NCBI RefSeq assembly: GCF_000373805.1
Contig: NZ_KB892471.1
Span: 39,165-103,164 of the forward strand
DNA length: 64,000 nucleotides
Reading direction: 5' to 3'
Source of the DNA: Corynebacterium pilosum DSM 20521 = CIP 103422
GTDB lineage: Bacteria; Actinomycetota; Actinomycetes; Mycobacteriales; Mycobacteriaceae
Shown: positions 9,479-18,726 of the stretch, piece after piece
Position numbering within the stretch: position 1 is the stretch's first letter
How the letters are laid out: each line of letters starts with the position of its first letter
Program-made: the position numbers and the translations under genes
Notes under the pieces: generated by a model
Told to the model about the DNA's origin: nothing
Database searches by the model: none
Seen by the model: the letters and a program-made list of their open reading frames with translations, nothing else

Positions 9479-12400
9479 GTGGCCCCCTCCGAGAACACCC
9501 CAGGGCAGCGCCGGCGCATCGTGACGCCAAGTCCGCCAGCCCCGGTCCCTGTGCCTCGTCCTGTCAAGGAACCTGAACCCGAGCCTGTCCAAGACTTATC
9601 CGGCCTCACGGCAAGCCCGGCCGATACTGGCGACGGTGGTTCCACCGTTGCCACCGCCTCGTCCGGGGAGAAGGCAAGCAACGAAGACGTTGTGCGCTCC
9701 ACGGGCTCGATGGCGATCGCCACGTTGCTCTCGCGCATCACCGGCTTCATCCGCACGGTGATGATCACCTCCATGCTCGGTGGTGCGATCGCCTCGGCCT
9801 TCAACCTTGCGAACACGCTGCCGAACATGATCACGGAGATCGTGCTGGGTTCGGTGATGACGGCACTGGTCGTGCCCGTGTTGGTGCGTGCCGAGAAGGA
9901 AGACGCCGATGGCGGTGCCGGGTTCATCCGGCAACTGTTCACGCTGACGTTGACGCTCATGCTGTCGGTCACCGTGCTAGCTACGGTGGCTGCGCCCTTC
10001 CTCGTCAGCATCATGATGGACGAAGGGGCGAAGACGAATATCGTCCAGTCCACCTCTTTTGCCTACCTGCTCTTGCCGCAAATCTTCTTCTACGGGCTGT
10101 TCTCGCTGTTCCAGGCGATCCTGAATACCAAGGGGGTGTTCAAGCCGGGCGCGTGGGCACCGGTGGTCAACAACGTCATCTCCATCACGGTTCTGGCCGC
10201 CTATCGGCTGGTGCCCGGATCGCTGAACCCGGCCGCCCCGTCGCCGGTGACAGATCCACACGTTTTGCTGCTGGGCCTGGGCACCACGCTGGGTGTCGTC
10301 GTTCAGTGCGCGATCATGCTGCCGTACCTGAAGAAGCTGAAGATTGACCTGCGCCTGAAGTGGGGGATCGACGATCGCCTCAAGGCCTTCGGCGGGATGG
10401 CCGTCGCGATCGTCGCGTATGTGGCCGTCTCCCAGCTGGGGTATGTGATTACGGCACGTATCGCCACCGAAGCTGACGCGTCCGCCTACGCCATCTACCA
10501 ACAACACTGGCAGCTTTTGCAGGTGCCCTACGGCATCATCGGCGTCGCCCTGCTCACCGCGATCATGCCGCGGCTGTCGCGCAACGCCGCCGACGGCGAT
10601 GACCGCGCAGTGGTGCGCGACCTTACGCTGGCCACGAAGCTGACCTTCATCGCCCTGATTCCTGTTGTCATCTTCATGACGGCCTTCGGCCCCGATATCG
10701 GCAACGCCCTCTTTGGGTATGGTGCTTTCGAAACCGAAGAGGCCCGCACCCTCGGCATGACGATCAGTTTCTCCGCCTTCACGCTCATCCCTTACGCCTT
10801 GGTGATGCTGCACCTGCGCGTCTTCTACGCCCGTGAGGAAGCGTGGACGCCCACCTTCATCATCGCCGGGATCACCGCCACCAAGGTGTTGCTGAGCTAC
10901 CTTGCGCCTATGGCTGCGTCATCTTCAGAGTTCGTCGTCGTTCTGCTCGGTGCCGCCAACGGGTTCGGTTTCGTTGCCGGCGCGGTGATCGGCGCGTTCC
11001 TGCTGAAACGCAAACTGGGCGACCTGCAGTCCGCCACCGTCATGCACACCAGCACCTGGGCCGCGGCAGCCGGCATCATCGGCGCGGCGGCCGCCCTGCT
11101 GACACAATTCTTGATCCGCAAGGTGCCATTCAACCCTGTCGATCTGATGATCGGTTGGGGTTACCGCCCGTCTCTGGGCTTGGTCGTGGAGATCGGCATT
11201 GCCGGCATCGTCTTCCTCATCGTGGCCGGCCTCGTGCTCTCGCGCTCCGGGCTGCCAGAGGTGCAGAACCTGGGCCGCCTGTTCGCCCGCATTCCGGTCG
11301 TCGGCAAGTTCATTAAGCCGGACGAAGACAAGGCCATCGAAACCGGCAAGACGGATCCGCGGGTGATGTCTCAGCAGTTCCTGGCAACCGACTCCTTCAA
11401 CGCCTCCCCGGTTCCGCCACCGATGTCCGCCGGTGTGGTGCGCGGGCCCCGGCTCGTGGCCGGCGCGCCCGTCTCGGACGGCCGGTTCCGCCTCTTGCGC
11501 GATCACGGTGCCGTCGACGGCGCCCGCCTGTGGCAGGCCCGCGAAGTCCGCACCGGTAGGGAAGTGGCGCTGGTCTTCGTCGATACGCACAACCAAGCCC
11601 CACTGGCTGCCGTGGGTGGCGATGAGGCCGCACGACGCTCACGTGAAGTTGCGCGCCGCACCCGCCAGCTGCGCACACTCAACCACCCGGCGATCGCGCT
11701 GAATATTCAGGTGCTGTCGTACCGCTCCGGCTGCCTCGTCGTCTCCGACTGGGTCCCGGGCGCCTCGGTGAAATCCGTCGTGGAGGCAGAAGGCAATCTG
11801 CACCCGCAGGCCGTCGCCCGGGCTATGGCGCCGCTGGCCGATGCGCTGGCGGACTCCCACGAACAGGGCGCCCCCATGGGCCTAGATAACCGCAACCGGC
11901 TGCGCGTGTCCACCGACGGCTATGTCGTGCTCGCGTTCCCAGCGGTGCTACCTCAGGCCAGCGACGAAAAGGACATGTCGGCGCTGGCATCCGCACTCGA
12001 GCTGCTCGATGCCGGCACCGGCGAGGACAGCGATACGCGCCTGACCGCCATCGCGGAAAAGACACGCGCGCTTGCCGACGATGCCGCCGACCCCGAGACC
12101 GAAAACCCCACTTCGGACATCTTCCACGCAATTGCGGACGAGCTCCGCGACCTCAGCGGCGTCCCAGAGCCTGCCGACGAAGACATCGTCGTAGAAGCCA
12201 GCGCCGCAGAAGCTACCGAGGCGAAGGCAGCGGACGCTACGGGTGAAATCCCCGCGGTCCCTCCAACAACATCCGGGCGACCACAACGCGAGGCCCTCCA
12301 CGTTGTCGACGAAGATACCCCGGAGCCAGACAAACTCAGCGGTTTCGGTTCCCGCGGCTACACCGCCCAGGGCTTCGCCGCTGTCGCGGCAGCCGTCATC

Positions 12401-13009
12401 GCTGTCGTTCTGCTCATCGCCGCCCTGACCACCTATCTTGTCGGTGTGATCGGCGGGGACGACCCAGCATCGCCGGTGACTAGCGAATCTGTCGACGATA
12501 CAACCACGAGCAACGCTGAGGGCGGCGCTGATTCGCAACCACTGCCGGTCATCGTCGATACAGCGCGAGTGCGCGTCTGGCAGGCGCCGGGCCAAGACCC
12601 AAGCGCCGACAACCCGGAACAGGTGGACAATGTGATCGACGGGGACAATGACACCACCTGGGCTACCGACGACTACCCCAACGGGCTTGGTACTAAGCCT
12701 GGAGTGGGCGTGGTGCTCACCGCCGAGCAGCCGCTCCAGCTGCAACACCTCCTGATCGAAACGGAGACAACAGGTGCCCGTTATAGCCTCTACGGGCTGC
12801 CCGCGGACCGCGAGACTAACGCTGAAACCACACCACTGGAAGAGCTGCCACTGCTCCGAGAAGGCACGCTGCGCTCCACCCGCAACAGCCTGGAAATTGA
12901 GGGGAACCCCGAAGTGAACGGGGTGATTCTCTGGATCACGGACATCCCTACAACCCAGAACCCGCACGTGGAAATCAGCGAGATCTCGATGATCGGGCTG
13001 CCCATGTAA
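9479..13009 (+). CDS. murJ: MurJ/MviN lipid II flippase fused to pseudokinase and exported C-terminal domain
   Basis: About 1,176 residues. The first ~560 form the MviN/MurJ flippase with about 14 membrane helices; IATLLSRITGFIRTVM and NLANTLPNMITEIVLG are family hallmarks. This moves lipid II across the membrane for peptidoglycan synthesis. A cytoplasmic kinase-like region follows (about 650-900: GRFRLLRDHGAVDGARLWQA, DWVPGASVKSVVEAEG), lacking a recognisable catalytic HRD or DFG motif. After a single helix near 965 comes an external domain resembling discoidin-type folds (DGDNDTTWATDDYPNG). The same three-part build is known in Mycobacterium. The GTG at 9479 follows AGGAAG; an in-frame GTG at 9419 is an alternative start. 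Confidence 0.9.
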   Translation: MAPSENTPGQRRRIVTPSPPAPVPVPRPVKEPEPEPVQDLSGLTASPADTGDGGSTVATASSGEKASNEDVVRSTGSMAIATLLSRITGFIRTVMITSMLGGAIASAFNLANTLPNMITEIVLGSVMTALVVPVLVRAEKEDADGGAGFIRQLFTLTLTLMLSVTVLATVAAPFLVSIMMDEGAKTNIVQSTSFAYLLLPQIFFYGLFSLFQAILNTKGVFKPGAWAPVVNNVISITVLAAYRLVPGSLNPAAPSPVTDPHVLLLGLGTTLGVVVQCAIMLPYLKKLKIDLRLKWGIDDRLKAFGGMAVAIVAYVAVSQLGYVITARIATEADASAYAIYQQHWQLLQVPYGIIGVALLTAIMPRLSRNAADGDDRAVVRDLTLATKLTFIALIPVVIFMTAFGPDIGNALFGYGAFETEEARTLGMTISFSAFTLIPYALVMLHLRVFYAREEAWTPTFIIAGITATKVLLSYLAPMAASSSEFVVVLLGAANGFGFVAGAVIGAFLLKRKLGDLQSATVMHTSTWAAAAGIIGAAAALLTQFLIRKVPFNPVDLMIGWGYRPSLGLVVEIGIAGIVFLIVAGLVLSRSGLPEVQNLGRLFARIPVVGKFIKPDEDKAIETGKTDPRVMSQQFLATDSFNASPVPPPMSAGVVRGPRLVAGAPVSDGRFRLLRDHGAVDGARLWQAREVRTGREVALVFVDTHNQAPLAAVGGDEAARRSREVARRTRQLRTLNHPAIALNIQVLSYRSGCLVVSDWVPGASVKSVVEAEGNLHPQAVARAMAPLADALADSHEQGAPMGLDNRNRLRVSTDGYVVLAFPAVLPQASDEKDMSALASALELLDAGTGEDSDTRLTAIAEKTRALADDAADPETENPTSDIFHAIADELRDLSGVPEPADEDIVVEASAAEATEAKAADATGEIPAVPPTTSGRPQREALHVVDEDTPEPDKLSGFGSRGYTAQGFAAVAAAVIAVVLLIAALTTYLVGVIGGDDPASPVTSESVDDTTTSNAEGGADSQPLPVIVDTARVRVWQAPGQDPSADNPEQVDNVIDGDNDTTWATDDYPNGLGTKPGVGVVLTAEQPLQLQHLLIETETTGARYSLYGLPADRETNAETTPLEELPLLREGTLRSTRNSLEIEGNPEVNGVILWITDIPTTQNPHVEISEISMIGLPM

Positions 13010-13047
13010 GTCACTTCTCGCTACAGCGCCCTATAGCGCATCAGCCC

Positions 13048-13104
13048 ACCCGCCGCGCGGTATGCGTGTCCACTACAGTGTGCACGCTCGCACGGCGGGT
13101 TTCT
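13048..13104 (+). terminator. probable terminator after murJ
   Basis: ACCCGCCG (13048-13055) pairs with CGGCGGGT (13093-13100), followed by TTCTT. The loop is long and may hold smaller stems. The position between murJ and sigM fits transcription termination. Confidence 0.55.
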
Positions 13105-13160
13105 TCTACCACGGGCACAATGACTGCTAAGCACACATAATTTAACGTTCGGGGGAACAC

Positions 13161-13757
13161 ATGGCACTCGCACCATCGGTTTCGGGGAAAACCACTAACT
13201 ACTCAGCGGACAACGCAACAGATGCTGAACTCGTCGATAAGTACAACGCAGGGCATGCGCGCGCCTTCACGGAGATCGTCCAACGCCACCACCAACGGCT
13301 GACCTTTACCGCTAGGCGCTACGCCAGGAACGACCACGACGTTCAAGACATCGTGCAGGAAGCCCTGTTTCGGGCCGCACGCAACATGCACTCCTTCCGG
13401 CAGGAATCCAGCCTGTCCACGTGGCTCCATCGCCTGGTCATCAACGCCGGGCACGACCACATGGTTCGCCGCCAACGCAGCACACACATCAGCTTGGATG
13501 ACGACGATAAAATCAACCAGGATGCGAACCCGCTGCTCGCGCATGACCCCACGCCGAACGTCGAGCGCGCCATCGTCTTACGCGAGGTCATGTCCTGCCT
13601 CCCCATCGCGCAACGCCGCGCCCTGCTGCTGATTGATGTTGCTGGGCTGACCATCGAACGTGCCGCACGGGAAATGGGTGTGCAGCCGGGGACGGTGAAA
13701 TCGCGCCGCGCGCGGGCTCGTCAGGCGTTACACCAGCAACTCACAGGATCGGAATAG
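13161..13757 (+). CDS. sigM: ECF RNA polymerase sigma factor SigM
   Basis: A 198-residue ECF sigma factor. Region 2 is at about residues 30-95 (DHDVQDIVQEALFRAARN, STWLHRLVINAGHDHMVRR), and the region 4 helix-turn-helix is at about 145-190 (RRALLLIDVAGLTIERAAREMG, GTVKSRRARARQAL). Position before trxB-trxA-cwlM is as in C. glutamicum, where SigM governs thioredoxin and disulfide-stress genes. No anti-sigma gene follows. Local control of trxB is an inference from synteny. Confidence 0.9.
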   Translation: MALAPSVSGKTTNYSADNATDAELVDKYNAGHARAFTEIVQRHHQRLTFTARRYARNDHDVQDIVQEALFRAARNMHSFRQESSLSTWLHRLVINAGHDHMVRRQRSTHISLDDDDKINQDANPLLAHDPTPNVERAIVLREVMSCLPIAQRRALLLIDVAGLTIERAAREMGVQPGTVKSRRARARQALHQQLTGSE

Positions 13758-13840
13758 GTGGCGTAGCCAGAGCGTTGAAATTGGGGAAGTACACTATCCG
13801 GAGCAGCTAGATCTTAAACCAAATCAAGGAGTTCCCGTCC

Positions 13841-14794
13841 ATGTCTGAGCCCGTGACTGAACCAGCATCACAGCAGATTCACGATGTCATCATTGTTGGT
13901 TCCGGCCCCGCCGGATATACCGCTGCGCTGTACAGCGCCCGCGCTAACCTCAGCCCAGTGGTCTTCGAGGGCTATGAATTCGGAGGTGAGCTGATGAACA
14001 CCACCACCGTGGAGAACTTCCCGGGTTTCCAGGAGGGCATCATGGGGCCTGACCTGATGATGGAGATGCGCGCCCAGGCAGAGAAGTTTGGTGCGGACCT
14101 GCGCACCGAGATGGTGGACCGAGTGGAGCTCGAGGGCGAGATCAAGAAAGTCTTCGTCGACGATGAGGAATTCCAGGCCCGCACCGTCATCCTGGCCACC
14201 GGCGCTCAGCCCCGCCACCTCGGCATCCCAGGTGAGGAAGCCCTGACCGGCCGCGGTGTTTCTACCTGCGCGACCTGCGACGGCTTCTTCTTTCAGAACC
14301 AGCACATCGCCGTGGTCGGCGGTGGCGATTCCGCAATGGAGGAAGCGACCTTCCTCACCCGTTTCGGCTCGAAGGTGTCGCTGATCCACCGCCGCGATGA
14401 ATTCCGCGCCTCCCAGATCATGCTGGACCGCGCTCGCGAGAACGAGAAGATCGAGTTCATCACCGATACCGTCGTCGAGGAAGTCATCGAAGGCGAGGGC
14501 AAGGTGGCTGGCCTGCGCCTGAAGAACGTGAAGACGGGCGAGACCAGCGAGCTCGACGCCACCGCACTTTTCGTCGCGATTGGCCATGATCCGCGCTCTG
14601 GTTTCCTCGGCGGGCAGGTCGCGCTTAACGACGAGGGCTACGTGAAGGTGGAGGAGCCATCCACGAAGACGAGCCTGCCTGGTGTCTTCGCAGCAGGTGA
14701 CCTAGTGGATGACCACTACCAGCAGGCGATCACGGCGGCCGGTTCCGGTTGCCGCGCTGCGATCGATGCCGAGCACTACCTGGAAACTCTCTAA
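13841..14794 (+). CDS. trxB: thioredoxin-disulfide reductase
   Basis: A 317-residue flavoprotein that passes electrons from NADPH to thioredoxin in the cytoplasm. FAD motif [16 protein letters not shown] is at about residue 21, the redox-active pair is in CATCDGFFF at about 145-150, the NADPH motif [13 protein letters not shown] lies near 165, and the C-terminal FAD motif FAAGDLVDD near 285. A good ribosome site (AAGGAG) precedes the ATG. trxA follows 29 bases later, so the reductase and its substrate are coexpressed. Confidence 0.96.
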   Translation: MSEPVTEPASQQIHDVIIVGSGPAGYTAALYSARANLSPVVFEGYEFGGELMNTTTVENFPGFQEGIMGPDLMMEMRAQAEKFGADLRTEMVDRVELEGEIKKVFVDDEEFQARTVILATGAQPRHLGIPGEEALTGRGVSTCATCDGFFFQNQHIAVVGGGDSAMEEATFLTRFGSKVSLIHRRDEFRASQIMLDRARENEKIEFITDTVVEEVIEGEGKVAGLRLKNVKTGETSELDATALFVAIGHDPRSGFLGGQVALNDEGYVKVEEPSTKTSLPGVFAAGDLVDDHYQQAITAAGSGCRAAIDAEHYLETL

Positions 14795-14823
14795 CTATAC
14801 CGTCAGCTTAAAAAGGATCAATC

Positions 14824-15147
14824 ATGAGCAATACCGTTGATGTAACGCAAGACACCTTCAAGTCCGTCGTCGTGGACTCGGACAAGCCCGTGGTGGTGGA
14901 TTTCTGGGCTGAGTGGTGTGGACCGTGCAAGAAGCTGTCGCCGATCCTCGATGAGATCGCAAGCGAGATGGGTGACAAGGTCACCGTGGCGAAGGTGGAT
15001 GTGGATTCGGAGCGCACGCTCGGCGCCATGTTCCAGGTGATGAGTATCCCTACCGTGCTGATTTTTAAGGACGGCGAGAAGGTCGACGAGTTCGTCGGAT
15101 TGAAGCCAAAATCCGAAATCATGCAAAAGATTGAATCCCAGCTATAA
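14824..15147 (+). CDS. trxA: thioredoxin
   Basis: A 107-residue single-domain thioredoxin. The active site WCGPCK is at about residues 31-36 within VVVDFWAEWCGPCKKLSP, and the cis-proline segment is MSIPTVLIF near 75. It reduces protein disulfides and is recharged by the upstream TrxB. The ATG follows AAAAGGA. Full length, no signal peptide. Confidence 0.96.
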   Translation: MSNTVDVTQDTFKSVVVDSDKPVVVDFWAEWCGPCKKLSPILDEIASEMGDKVTVAKVDVDSERTLGAMFQVMSIPTVLIFKDGEKVDEFVGLKPKSEIMQKIESQL

Positions 15148-15258
15148 ATGGTATCCTGATACGCAATCGTCAGCTTGTTGATCCTTCCCTAAGGGATCAG
15201 ATGTCTACCAAGCGCACGTCGCTGCCACGGAACAGCGAAAGTGCGGGAAAGGGGTACC

Positions 15259-16440
15259 GTGACTCGCGTCCTCCATGTGGGAGATTCCAGCGCACGCGTC
15301 GCTGAGGTGCGCTCCACGCTGGCGAGCCTGGGCCAGCTGCCGGGATTTTCCGGCGATCTCAGGGAATGGAATCAGCGGAGCTTTTCACAGGATGAGAAGC
15401 TTTTCGACGAAGAACTCTCCGAGGCACTGAAGGCATTCCAGCAATCCCGCGGAATCGTGCCCTCCGGTTCCATCGATGAGGTCACTCTGCGGGAGCTGCG
15501 CGAAGCCTCCTACACCCTGGGCAACCGGGTGCTGTCCTACCAACCTAACCAGGTTCTGGTAGGCGATGACGTGGGCCAGCTGCAGCGCCAACTCCAGGAG
15601 CTGGGCTTTTATTCGCACAAGGTGGATGGCCACTTCGGTAAGGCCACCCATGAAGCGGTCCAGAACTACCAGCTGAACTACGGGCTCCAGGACGATGGGG
15701 TCTTCGGCCCAGACACCTTGCGCGCCCTGCAGTTGCTGGGCCGCCGGATCACCGGCGGATCCACGCAGGCGATTCGTGAGCGTGAGACCGTGCGCAAGGC
15801 AGGGCCGATGCTGTCCGGCAAGCGCGTGGTGTTGGACCCCGCGCTGGGTGGCCCCGACAAAGGCCTCACTGTTGACGGGCCTTATGGCGAGATCACCGAA
15901 GAGGATATTGTGTGGGACCTGGCCACCCGGGTGGAGGGCCGCATGATCGCAGCGGGGATGGAAACCATCATTTCCCGCCCACGCGGTGATAACCCATCGC
16001 CGAAGGCGCGCGCCGACATCGCGAATGCCTTCAAGGCAGACGTGATGATTTCCCTGCACCTTGATAGCTACGCCAACGAGAAGGCCAACGGAGTCGCCTC
16101 CTTCTACTTTGGTTCGGAGACCGGCGCTTCCTCGATGACGGGTGAGACCTTGTCGGGCTATATTCAACGAGAGATCGCCGCGCGCACTGACCTGCAAAAT
16201 CTCCACAATCACGGCCGCACGTGGGAGGTATTGCGTCTGACCCGCATGCCTTCGGTCGAAGTTGTCCTGGGCTATGTGACCAACCCTGATGATGTCAAGA
16301 TTCTCACCAACCGTGACCAACGCGACGCGATCGCGGAGGCCATCGTCGTCGCCGTGAAGCGCCTCTACCTGCTCGACGACGACAAACAGCCAACCGGAAC
16401 CTACGATTTTTCCGACCTTTTGGCCGAAGAGCGCGCTTAA
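15259..16440 (+). CDS. cwlM: CwlM-like peptidoglycan-binding protein with degenerate amidase domain
   Basis: About 393 residues without a signal peptide, so probably cytoplasmic. Two peptidoglycan-binding-1 repeats occupy about residues 5-70 and 85-165 (DDVGQLQRQLQELGFYSHKV). A C-terminal amidase_3 fold spans about 190-370. The catalytic site looks damaged: DPGHGG is DPALGG (first zinc His lost), and the usual catalytic Glu in VELGF is replaced (VVLGYVTNP). This fits the mycobacterial view of CwlM as a regulator of MurA rather than a hydrolase. The GTG at 15259 follows AAAGGGG. A dispersed 12-mer covers the stop codon. Confidence 0.85.
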   Translation: MTRVLHVGDSSARVAEVRSTLASLGQLPGFSGDLREWNQRSFSQDEKLFDEELSEALKAFQQSRGIVPSGSIDEVTLRELREASYTLGNRVLSYQPNQVLVGDDVGQLQRQLQELGFYSHKVDGHFGKATHEAVQNYQLNYGLQDDGVFGPDTLRALQLLGRRITGGSTQAIRERETVRKAGPMLSGKRVVLDPALGGPDKGLTVDGPYGEITEEDIVWDLATRVEGRMIAAGMETIISRPRGDNPSPKARADIANAFKADVMISLHLDSYANEKANGVASFYFGSETGASSMTGETLSGYIQREIAARTDLQNLHNHGRTWEVLRLTRMPSVEVVLGYVTNPDDVKILTNRDQRDAIAEAIVVAVKRLYLLDDDKQPTGTYDFSDLLAEERA

Positions 16441-16451
16441 CGACGAAAAAC

Positions 16452-17978
16452 TTAGGGCAACGCGTACCTGGTGGTGCGCGTTTTCCCCTTTTTCTGGAGG
16501 CGCCCAGCATCAACGAGCTTGCGCAGCAGCCGATACGCCTGCTGCTGGCTCACCCCAAGCTCCTCCGCTATATCCCCGCTGGCCAGCGGCCCACGGGTAG
16601 CAATCACACGGACTGCGTGAGCTTCCGGGGATAGCTCGTCCACGTCCACATCGCCTCCGGGCTGAAACCCAAAGGACCACAGCTTCTTCTTCGTCGAAGT
16701 GACCCAAGCGCGGTCAAAACCCGTGGCCAGCGCGATATCCTCATCATCGGCGTCAGGGTGCAGCACCCAGAAGTCGGCGACCACCAGCTCATCCACCGTA
16801 AGCCTCTCCGGCAACGCCGCGAGCAGACCCGGAAGCTCTGCGTTAAGTACTTCGCGAGCAGCCGTCACCGTCACTGCCTGCTCGTGGGTTCCCGACCACG
16901 CCAACACCGACAGCCCCGAGACGATCTGGTGCCTCGTTGCATCTGCCAACCCCAGGCCCGCACCGGCAGCCACTCCCAAGCGCGCACACGCTGAAGACAG
17001 CACCGGGCTGCGCGGCGCAAAGGTGGCGGTCCCGGAGCTCACGGCGCGCGGATCCAACCCGCGGGGCAACCCGCCCGGCGATGTCACGGTGGTGCGCGTG
17101 TCATCGGCGCGCACATAGATGGAGCCGGGGAGCGAGTAGTCGCGGTGCAGAAACGCGTTTGTTATCAGCTGCTTCACAGCCGGTCCTAGTTTTTCCTCTT
17201 GTTTCTGCAGGTCAGCAAAAATTGTCACCAGCGGAGCAGTGGTCCGAGTGGTTCTTCGCGTGCCGACGAGGTCCACGACCACCATGCGGTGATGGGGGAG
17301 ATGACGGGCGATAGCGTCGTGGGTTCCGAAAAGAAGAATCGCCCCAATGGTGATGGGTTCGATCGAATCGTCGCGCAGCCCGAGGGTGCGTACGAAGTCA
17401 TCGTCGGAAAGCGCAGGAAGCAATGCGTCCCCGTCGTTGCTGGCCGCCATCGTGCGGGCCTGTTCGATGACCTCTGGCTCAAGGTCGTCCATCGTCGCAC
17501 CGGGTGCTGGCAAACGAGCCCAGTCGATGCCGTTGGCGTCGCGGTAACGGGTAAACAGATAGCTCGGATCCATGCCGAAGCACTCGGGCTTGCCTTGCGC
17601 GTTGAGGCGGCGGGTGCGGTAGACGCCCCATGTGGTGGCCACGGGCGTGCGCGAGGCGGCCACGGAAATGGCGACGACGTCGCGGCCGTCGATGTCTTCC
17701 ACCGTGACGGAAGACGGCAGTGGGGGAGAGGTGTACCGGCTAATCGTAGAGGCTAGGAGTGCGGGATTGGTGGTGTCCGAATGGAAGGGATAACATCCTG
17801 TTACCGTTCCATCTTGATTCACTCCAATCAATAAAGTTCCGCCTTCGCCGTTAGCTAGGCAGGTGAGTTGTTCAATCACTCCGCGTTCATTGATGTAGGC
17901 GGGGGAGGAGCGGCGAGCAAAAGCGGTGGTCAGCGACTGGCCACCGGCGATTAATTCGCGGATCTCGGCATTGCTCAT
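16452..17978 (-). CDS. AlbA_2/divergent-AAA (Schlafen-like) ATP-binding regulator
   Basis: About 508 residues. The N-terminal AlbA_2 (divergent AAA-4, Schlafen-like) domain contains INERGVIEQLTCLANGEGG and LLIGVNQDGTVTG. The middle is a GHKL-type ATP-binding domain (NAFLHRDYSLPGSIYV near 300) and the C-terminus looks like winged helices (SGDIAEELGVSQQQAYRLLRKL). Such proteins are usually annotated as transcriptional regulators of unknown target. ATG 17978 is chosen; an in-frame TTG at 18014 is an alternative, and neither has a clear ribosome site. It is convergent with cwlM. Confidence 0.78.
   Translation of the reverse strand: MSNAEIRELIAGGQSLTTAFARRSSPAYINERGVIEQLTCLANGEGGTLLIGVNQDGTVTGCYPFHSDTTNPALLASTISRYTSPPLPSSVTVEDIDGRDVVAISVAASRTPVATTWGVYRTRRLNAQGKPECFGMDPSYLFTRYRDANGIDWARLPAPGATMDDLEPEVIEQARTMAASNDGDALLPALSDDDFVRTLGLRDDSIEPITIGAILLFGTHDAIARHLPHHRMVVVDLVGTRRTTRTTAPLVTIFADLQKQEEKLGPAVKQLITNAFLHRDYSLPGSIYVRADDTRTTVTSPGGLPRGLDPRAVSSGTATFAPRSPVLSSACARLGVAAGAGLGLADATRHQIVSGLSVLAWSGTHEQAVTVTAAREVLNAELPGLLAALPERLTVDELVVADFWVLHPDADDEDIALATGFDRAWVTSTKKKLWSFGFQPGGDVDVDELSPEAHAVRVIATRGPLASGDIAEELGVSQQQAYRLLRKLVDAGRLQKKGKTRTTRYALP
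16459..16492 (+). terminator. possible terminator of cwlM
   Basis: AACGCG (16459-16464) can pair with CGCGTT (16477-16482), followed by TTTCCCC and a T-run. It lies within the last codons of the convergent ATPase-like gene. Confidence 0.4.
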
Positions 17979-18058
17979 GAGGTTTAGACTATCCGGGTTT
18001 CCTTGCACTTTCAATCAGGATTACATCGACGTAATTGATTGATGGAATGGTGATCTAA

Positions 18059-18715
18059 TCATTGCGGTACCGAAACAGATTGCAACAGCTGCTCGATTTC
18101 CTGCGCGGACAGTAAACCACGCTGTGGCGGCAGCTCGAGGCGGAGGCGCGGGAGAACGGGATCGTCTTCCACGATAGAAAAGCCTGCGCTCTCAAGGGTG
18201 CTGCGATTCATCAACCCGATTTCATCGGCGCGCTGCAGAAGCGCGACAGCGAGGTCATCGGCTGGGCCCTGAGGCTCGTCATGACGCCCGAAGGCTTCGA
18301 CCGCTGGAACAGCACGGTCTGAGAGCGTCATGATGCAGGAATCAAGCAGCACAGCCTCCCACCCGCGGCCCGCAAACTCTGGGTCGATGTGCAGGCTGGT
18401 AATCAACCACGCCTCCGAGGAGGCCGGAGCAGTGGGCATTCTCAGGCTGCCTGGCGCTTCGTCGCGCGGACAGAACAGCACGGTGGCATAGGCACTAGAT
18501 GTGTCAGAGGCGCGATCGACAATATTGAAGCCGCACGAACCATGCGCAAATACTTGGGCGGTCAGCCAGGCCTCTTTGTCGATTTCCGGGGAGATATTAG
18601 GGGCATCGTCGGAAAGCGGATCGAGCTCCCAGAACGTGGCACGCGCGCAGGCAGGGTGGACGCGACCCATCGCGTCATAGGTTAAGGGGAGAACCCCTGC
18701 CTGGCGCTTCGCCAT
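18059..18715 (-). CDS. GNAT-like acetyltransferase family protein
   Basis: A 218-residue soluble protein just downstream of parB on the same strand. The central segment SSEAWLITSLHIDPEFAGRGWEAVLLDSCIM (beta-strand 4 and helix 3 of GNAT folds) contains the acetyl-CoA loop in degenerate form (GRGWEA). The N-terminus contains the odd AYATVLFCPRDEAPG. The assignment rests on that single segment and on conservation next to parAB in Corynebacterium. Substrate unknown. Confidence 0.65.
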   Translation of the reverse strand: MAKRQAGVLPLTYDAMGRVHPACARATFWELDPLSDDAPNISPEIDKEAWLTAQVFAHGSCGFNIVDRASDTSSAYATVLFCPRDEAPGSLRMPTAPASSEAWLITSLHIDPEFAGRGWEAVLLDSCIMTLSDRAVPAVEAFGRHDEPQGPADDLAVALLQRADEIGLMNRSTLESAGFSIVEDDPVLPRLRLELPPQRGLLSAQEIEQLLQSVSVPQ

Positions 18716-18726
18716 GGTTGCCGTCC

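Noticed and set aside
13231..13242. TCGTCGATAAGT and similar one-mismatch 12-mers (also 29253, 34692, 43974, 45453, 61139)
   Set aside because: Left out of the count because the last or first fixed base differs; they may be decayed copies or coincidental codons.
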